The translations under genes were made by a program, and so were the position numbers. 64,000 bases of DNA, from positions 1-64,000 of the forward strand of contig CAZSUY010000004.1 in NCBI GenBank assembly GCA_964610155.1, written 5' to 3'. Shown here piece after piece: positions 59,437 to 64,000 of this stretch. Position 1 is the first letter of the stretch; every line of letters begins with the position of its first letter. The notes beneath the pieces were generated by a model, which saw nothing but the letters and a program-made list of their open reading frames with translations, had not been told where the DNA came from and made no database searches. This DNA comes from JAFGBM01 sp964610155 (GTDB lineage Bacteria; Actinomycetota; Actinomycetes; Actinomycetales; Demequinaceae).

Positions 59437-61131
59437 ATGACGAACGGAGAGGACCTCTTCAGGTCGACGTTCCGCGATTCTCCCATCGGCATGGCCGTCC
59501 TCGATGAGGCGGGCCTTGTGCTCGATGCCAATCCCGCGTTCGCGCGTTTTCTCGGCAGAGAGACTACCGACGTCATCGGACGATCGCATTCCGCGTACAC
59601 CCACCCCGAGGACCTGGCGAGGGACGAGGAGACCTTCTCGCAGGTTGTCTCCGGGTCCCTCCCGTATTGCCAGATGCGAAAACGTCTCATCCATGGAGAG
59701 GGCGATATCGTGTGGGCCCGCGTGACGGTAAGCGAGGTTGTCCGATCCGCCACGGAGGAACCCAGACGGTTCGTGAGCCAGGTCGAGGACATGACGGAGT
59801 TCCACCGCACCAAGAACCTCCTGGAGAAGCGAGCTCTCTACGACCAGCTGACGGGGCTCCCCAATCGCACCCTCCTCATCGACCGGCTCGGCCACGCGCT
59901 CTTGAGCCACAGTGCCCGGTCCACGACGGTCGCCGTCCTATTCATTGACGTCGATCACTTCAGCATCATCAACGATTCCCTCGGCCACCAGACCGGGGAC
60001 ACCCTTCTCTCCATCATCGGGAAGAGAATTCAGTCCGCCCTCCGTCCCGGGGACACGGTGGCTCGAGTCGGCGGGGATGAGTTCGTCATCATCCTCGAGG
60101 ACCTCGCAGACCTCGCCGCCGCGCAGAAAATGGCGTCGTCTGTCGCGACTGCGGTTCACCTGCCCGTTCGTCTGGCCGATCACGATATCGTTCCGACGCT
60201 CAGCATCGGCGTCTCGCTCGCGGAGGGAGAGGTCACCGCGGAAACCCTCGTCCGGGATGCGGATACCGCGATGTTCGCGGCGAAGGAGGCGGGACGGGCT
60301 CACATCGAGGTGTTTCGGCCAGACCTACGAGCCGTCGCCCTCAACAGGCTCGCCATCGAGGGGGACCTTCACTCCGCCGTCAATGAGGGTTCGCTCGTCG
60401 TTTACTACCAACCCATCGTTGACCTTGCCACTCGGGATGTCTTCGCGTACGAGGCCCTGGTCCGCTGGGAGCACCCCACCCGGGGCCTCCTCTTGCCGGA
60501 TGAGTTCATCGAGATCTCCGAGAAGGCCAACCTCGTCGTTTCCCTCGGCGCCTATGTCCTCGAGGAGGTCTGCGCCTTCGTTGCCCGCCATCCGGACTTC
60601 GTCGGCCGCGTCTTCGTCAACGTCTCCACCAAACAGATCGGGTCGGCGGACCTGACGCGTGCTGTTTCGTCCGCCATCGGCGCAAGCGGCATTGACGCTC
60701 ATCGCCTCTGCCTGGAGATCACCGAAACCGGGATGCTTCTGGCGACCGAGGAGGCCAGGGCCGACCTCGAGAACCTTGCCTCCCTCGGGGTCGATCTAGT
60801 GATCGATGATTTCGGTCAGGGATACTCGGCGCTTTCCTCCGTCCTCGAAAATCCCGTCACGGGACTCAAGTTGTCCAAGCAGTTCACCGATCGCCTCGGG
60901 GAGCCCTCGGGAGACCGGGTCTCGTCCGCCATCGCCAAGCTCACCACTGGCTTGGGTATCTTTGGCGTCGTCGAGGGGATCGAGACGGAGGCCCAACACC
61001 AGAAGGCTCTCGCCCATGGGTGGGGATTCGGTCAGGGTTACCTATACGACCGTCCCCTTCCAGAGGGTGAGTTGCCGTTCAAGGTCACTGGCGTGGAACA
61101 ATCGATCGGGCCACCGAGGGAGGATGCGTGA
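59437..61131 (+). CDS. PAS-GGDEF-EAL c-di-GMP protein, copy 2
   Basis: The ATG at 59437 follows AAGGAG by five bases and gives 564 residues. It has the same architecture as copy 1: PAS (FRSTFRDSPIGMAVLDE), RPGD inhibitory site and GGDEF near 210, then EAL with YEALVRW, VNVSTKQI, EITETGM, IDDFGQG and GQGY. The two are tandem paralogues from an old duplication. Its stop overlaps the start of the MazF/PemK-like gene (GTGA), which suggests coupled translation. Confidence 0.93.
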   Translation: MTNGEDLFRSTFRDSPIGMAVLDEAGLVLDANPAFARFLGRETTDVIGRSHSAYTHPEDLARDEETFSQVVSGSLPYCQMRKRLIHGEGDIVWARVTVSEVVRSATEEPRRFVSQVEDMTEFHRTKNLLEKRALYDQLTGLPNRTLLIDRLGHALLSHSARSTTVAVLFIDVDHFSIINDSLGHQTGDTLLSIIGKRIQSALRPGDTVARVGGDEFVIILEDLADLAAAQKMASSVATAVHLPVRLADHDIVPTLSIGVSLAEGEVTAETLVRDADTAMFAAKEAGRAHIEVFRPDLRAVALNRLAIEGDLHSAVNEGSLVVYYQPIVDLATRDVFAYEALVRWEHPTRGLLLPDEFIEISEKANLVVSLGAYVLEEVCAFVARHPDFVGRVFVNVSTKQIGSADLTRAVSSAIGASGIDAHRLCLEITETGMLLATEEARADLENLASLGVDLVIDDFGQGYSALSSVLENPVTGLKLSKQFTDRLGEPSGDRVSSAIAKLTTGLGIFGVVEGIETEAQHQKALAHGWGFGQGYLYDRPLPEGELPFKVTGVEQSIGPPREDA

Positions 61132-61610
61132 GGGGTTTTGCGGAAATACTTGGACGGACGTTTGGGATACGCAGGCAGCAGCACCCTCCCCCGCTTTCGG
61201 CAGACTACCCTGGGGACTTTCCCGGCAAGGCGAGTTTCGCGTATCGACCAGACCTCGATGGCGAACCGGACCCAGGCGAGATCGTTTGGACCTGGATTCC
61301 GTACGAAGAGGACTTCGGTAAGGGCAAGGATCGTCCCGTGCTACTCATCGGCAGAGATGGCGACTGGCTCCTCGGCCTTACGCTTTCCAGCAAGGACCAC
61401 GATCGGGACGCCGAGGACGAGGCCAGATTCGGTCGCCACTGGTTGGATATCGGAAGGGGCGACTGGGACACGCGCCGTCGACCAAGCGAGGTCCGTCTTG
61501 ATCGAATCGTTCGCGTCAGCCCAGGGGCCGTCAGGCGTGAAGGGGCAATCCTCGATCGCGCTCACTTCGATGAGGTCGCGCGCGCCGTTGGGCAAACAAA
61601 GGGCTGGTAG
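61128..61610 (+). CDS. MazF/PemK-like protein
   Basis: This 160-residue protein contains the MazF-type pattern GEIVWTWIPYEEDFGKGKDRP followed by VLLIG near 50-75, a LGLTLSSKD strand and VRLDRIVRVSPGAVR. MazF toxins are RNases, but many actinobacterial PemK-like proteins next to ribosomal genes lack an antitoxin. No antitoxin-sized gene lies upstream; the neighbours are the GGDEF-EAL gene and rpsT. The GTG start overlaps the stop of the former. Toxin activity is uncertain. Confidence 0.75.
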   Translation: MRGFAEILGRTFGIRRQQHPPPLSADYPGDFPGKASFAYRPDLDGEPDPGEIVWTWIPYEEDFGKGKDRPVLLIGRDGDWLLGLTLSSKDHDRDAEDEARFGRHWLDIGRGDWDTRRRPSEVRLDRIVRVSPGAVRREGAILDRAHFDEVARAVGQTKGW

Positions 61611-61668
61611 CATAGGTGGTCGCGTGCGCCGGAGTCGGCGCCACCGCACCCCTAGCAATGAGGATCCT

Positions 61669-61929
61669 GTGGCAAACATCAAGTCGAACATCAAGCGAAT
61701 CGGGACCAACGAAAAGGCTCGCGTCCGCAACATCGCCGTCAAGTCTGAGCTCAAGACCCATGTGCGTCGCGTGCGAGAGGCAATCTTGACAGGCGACAAA
61801 TCCGTCGCCGAGGCCGCCTTCAAGGCAGCCTCCGTCAGGCTCGACAAGGCTGTCAGCAAGGGCGTCATCCACGAAAACCAGGCTGCGAACCGCAAGTCAG
61901 CCCTCGCGAAGCAGGTCGCGGCTCTATAG
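61669..61929 (+). CDS. rpsT: 30S ribosomal protein S20
   Basis: S20 binds the 5' domain and helix 44 of 16S rRNA. The 86-residue protein starts at a GTG four bases after GAGGA. It has the usual start ANIKSNIKRIGTNEKARVRN and the end HENQAANRKSALAKQVAAL. The frame is open further up but has no S20 character. It lies near lepA and holA, as in other actinobacteria, but here the c-di-GMP genes are inserted. Confidence 0.96.
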   Translation: MANIKSNIKRIGTNEKARVRNIAVKSELKTHVRRVREAILTGDKSVAEAAFKAASVRLDKAVSKGVIHENQAANRKSALAKQVAAL

Positions 61930-61955
61930 AAGTGCGGCGTGGCGTTTCATGCCAA

Positions 61956-62672
61956 ATGAACCATCCTGTCGCTAGGGTCGTGAAGGTGAGCGACCATCCC
62001 GTGTCCGCCCCACGGGTCTGGCACCTCCCCCGTATCGATCGCGCCGCAGAGTCTTCTCCACGCCAGGTGGTCGTCGGGCGCCAGGCGATCTTCGATCGGG
62101 AACGCTCGGTCTTCGGCCATGAACTTCTCTTTCGGGCGCCGGGACGCCTCCACCTTAGGATTGACCTCTGGAACTCGTGGCAGCAGGATCGGGCGACGGA
62201 ACACGTCCTAGCCGCGGCCTTCTTCCATGGGGCAGACATCTCAGACGGCCTCCCTACATTCGTCAACTTCACCCGCAGCTACCTGCTCGATCCATTAAAA
62301 TACCTGCATCCCTCGAACCATGTCGTCATCGAGGTGGTCGAATCCGCCCACGCTGACCGCTCGCTCTACAAGCGTCTCGCCGACCTCAAGTCGGAGGGCT
62401 ACCGCATCGCGATCGATGACTTCGTCGGAACGACGAGCCAGCGGGACCTTCTCGAATTGGCAGACTTCGTCAAGATCGACATGAGGGACATCAACGCCCG
62501 CGGGCCAGGGCTCATCGATGCGGCGCGAGCGCCGCATGCCTCGCTCATCGCGGAGCGCGTCGAGACGGAAGACGCGCTCCTTGAGTGCCTGGACGCTGGC
62601 TTCGATTTCTTCCAGGGCCACCACTTCGAGCCAGCCCTCATCATCGAACGGGAACTCCTACCCACCAGGTAG
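61956..62672 (+). CDS. Stand-alone EAL-type domain, YuxH-like
   Basis: The protein has about 238 residues from the ATG at 61956; later GTG starts are possible. It has the start VVGRQAIFDRERSVFGHELL typical of EAL-HDOD proteins, where EAL is replaced by ELL. TFVNFTRSYL, VIEVVES, IAIDDFVG, VKIDMRD, ERVETED and FFQGH keep the positions of the metal-binding residues. The HDOD domain that usually follows is absent: the protein stops right after the EAL part. It may be an active phosphodiesterase or a c-di-GMP receptor. It is the third c-di-GMP gene of the cluster and is convergent with holA. Confidence 0.8.
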   Translation: MNHPVARVVKVSDHPVSAPRVWHLPRIDRAAESSPRQVVVGRQAIFDRERSVFGHELLFRAPGRLHLRIDLWNSWQQDRATEHVLAAAFFHGADISDGLPTFVNFTRSYLLDPLKYLHPSNHVVIEVVESAHADRSLYKRLADLKSEGYRIAIDDFVGTTSQRDLLELADFVKIDMRDINARGPGLIDAARAPHASLIAERVETEDALLECLDAGFDFFQGHHFEPALIIERELLPTR

Positions 62673-62700
62673 GTGGGGCATGGTTCGTTGGGCCTGATCC

Positions 62701-63693
62701 TTAGCGGGAGGCGAGGGACGCGACCGTCCGAACGGCTTTCTCTATGGCATAGCGGGGGTCACGACCGGCACCCTTGACCTGAGCATCGGCCAGGGCAGCG
62801 GCCTCGATCGCCCCGGCAAGGGAATCGGCATCCCAATGACGCAGATCCCGACGAGCACGATCCACCTGCCACGGCGCGAAACCGAGACTCGTCGTTTCGA
62901 GTTCCCGACCCCTCGCCGCCCCCACGCGTGCAAGCATCCTCAGCTTCGAGGCCAGGGCGGCAACGAGGGGAACCGGATCCGTCCCCGTATCGAGGGCGTG
63001 TCTCACTAGGGCAAGCGATTCCGCAACCTTTCCGACGATGGCGGCATCGGCGACGGCAAAACCCGTCGCGTTCACGCGCGATCCGTAGTACCTGGAGACG
63101 GCATCTTCCGTCACGGGCCCTGCGATATCATCGAGCAGTTGTTGGCAGGAGGCCGCAAGCTCCGAGACATCGCCCCCTACAGCGTCCACGAGGGCACGCA
63201 CCGCCTGGGGTCTAACCGCTCGTCGCGCCCGCTTGAACTCGCCCTCGACGAACTCCACGAGCTCGGAGTCACGCTTGATCGCGGGGCACAAGAACTCCGA
63301 GGCGCCCGCGGCGCGCCATGCCTCAAGCGCCCGTTTTCCTCTCACCGCCCCTCCGTGCCTCAACATGACGACAACCTCCGGGTCGGGGCTTCCGGCATAG
63401 GCGATGGCATCCTCGAGGAAGTCGTCGCTCATCGCCTCTGCCTCCTCGATGACGACCACGCCAGGCTCGTCGAAGAGCGAGGGACTAGTGGCGGCGCGCA
63501 GCTCACCCCGGACGCAGGCAGCGGCCGTCAGCGTGGTCACGGCGACCGAGCCCTCGGCGGATCTCACGGATGCGATGATCGCATCCACGGCCCTCACAGC
63601 CAGTAACTCCTCCGGCCCGATGACGATAACGAGAGGCGCGGGTGCGGCCTCAGCCCACGAACCCGAAGTCCGCTGTGCGCCCGATGATGCCAT
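62701..63693 (-). CDS. holA: DNA polymerase III delta subunit
   Basis: HolA opens the beta clamp as part of the clamp loader. The ATG at 63693 gives 330 residues. Family features are VIVIGPEELLAVRAVDAII near the start, a region around PSLFDEPGVVVIEEAEAM near 75, LRHGGAVRGKRAL near 120 and the C-terminal collar with WQVDRARRDLRHWDADSLAGA. It follows comEC by 19 bases, the common order in actinobacteria. Confidence 0.9.
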   Translation of the reverse strand: MASSGAQRTSGSWAEAAPAPLVIVIGPEELLAVRAVDAIIASVRSAEGSVAVTTLTAAACVRGELRAATSPSLFDEPGVVVIEEAEAMSDDFLEDAIAYAGSPDPEVVVMLRHGGAVRGKRALEAWRAAGASEFLCPAIKRDSELVEFVEGEFKRARRAVRPQAVRALVDAVGGDVSELAASCQQLLDDIAGPVTEDAVSRYYGSRVNATGFAVADAAIVGKVAESLALVRHALDTGTDPVPLVAALASKLRMLARVGAARGRELETTSLGFAPWQVDRARRDLRHWDADSLAGAIEAAALADAQVKGAGRDPRYAIEKAVRTVASLASR

Positions 63694-63712
63694 GACCCAA
63701 GCCTCCCACGCT

Positions 63713-64000
63713 TCACGGACAACGGGCCGACACCACCACGTCACCCCTCCAGGACACGTCGATATCCCCGCAACTGTCCGTGCGAAACACCGGCGCCCCT
63801 TTTCCCTCAAGAGCCTCAAGGGTCGATGAGGCCGGATGGCCATACGCGTTGTCCTCGCCGACGCTGATGACTGCAAGGGCGAAGGTGACCGACGACATGA
63901 GCCCAGAGTCCTGGCGAGACGATCCATGGTGGGCCACCTTGAGGACGTCGACCGATATCTGACCTAGCGTCCTCGCTAGGGAAGCCTGCCCCCGCTGTTC
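63713..64000 (-). CDS. comEC: ComEC DNA-uptake channel, C-terminal end (partial)
   Basis: The frame enters from the right edge and ends at 63713, giving the last 95 residues. They show the end of the metallo-beta-lactamase-like domain: DVLKVAHHGSSRQDSGLM and AVISVGEDNAYGHPASSTLE. These match the C-terminal part of ComEC, which brings single-stranded DNA through the membrane. The neighbour holA supports this. dprA and comM elsewhere in the window fit the same process. Confidence 0.88.
   Translation of the reverse strand, partial: EQRGQASLARTLGQISVDVLKVAHHGSSRQDSGLMSSVTFALAVISVGEDNAYGHPASSTLEALEGKGAPVFRTDSCGDIDVSWRGDVVVSARCP

Noticed and set aside
61128..61610. A complete toxin-antitoxin pair
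   Set aside because: Only the MazF/PemK-like protein is present; no antitoxin-sized gene with a DNA-binding motif lies next to it.

Overview
The window reads as one piece of a GC-rich chromosome of an Actinomycetota member. The evidence is gene order. On the minus strand, from high to low coordinates, ftsY, amtB-glnB-glnD, ffh, rpsP-khpA-rimM-trmD, rplS, lepB, rnhB, yraN, comM, dprA, xerC, a WhiG-type sigma factor, rpsB-tsf-pyrH-frr-cdsA, rlmN, dxr, an RseP/Rip1-type protease, ispG and a GNAT protein follow one another in the order remembered for Mycobacterium tuberculosis Rv2921c to Rv2867c. This includes the oppositely oriented M23 peptidase beside rpsB. The WhiG-type sigma factor, the ribosomal proteins with long tails and the many overlapping GTG starts also fit. 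The exact class cannot be settled by eye; a deep-branching lineage such as Acidimicrobiia is possible, but that is a guess.

Layout. Bases 1-10995 hold a two-gene minus-strand operon for very large secreted proteins. The first is a 661-residue exported DNRLRE-type protein. The second is a giant Sec-exported SpvB/FG-GAP/RHS protein of more than 3000 residues, which runs off the left edge just at its RHS core, so its variable C-terminal end lies outside the window. Bases 11129-38628 are the conserved housekeeping block: isoprenoid and phospholipid synthesis, translation factors, DNA uptake and recombination, secretion, ribosome maturation and nitrogen control. Bases 38629-47156, around smc, are more individual: a small hydrophobic frame, a zinc-ribbon/membrane/beta-domain protein, smc, a deletion scar joining two broken genes, and a MarR-type regulator surrounded by three paralogous four-helix membrane proteins.

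Bases 47152-57534 are a second conserved block: era, a CBS-domain protein, ybeY, phoH, a HIT protein, rsmE, dnaJ, hrcA with its CIRCE operator, hemW and lepA. Bases 57659-62672 on the plus strand are a c-di-GMP cluster of two tandem PAS-GGDEF-EAL proteins and a lone EAL-type domain, with a MazF/PemK-like protein and rpsT between them. Bases 62701-64000 carry holA and the C-terminal end of comEC.

Most minus-strand genes overlap by 1 to 11 bases (ATGA, GTGA or TGATG), so long translationally coupled operons are likely. The least ordinary parts are the RHS operon, whose 18 FG-GAP units show a six-unit higher-order repeat; the MarR/membrane-protein cluster; and the scar between smc and that cluster. 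No tRNA, rRNA, CRISPR array, insertion sequence or prophage was recognised.
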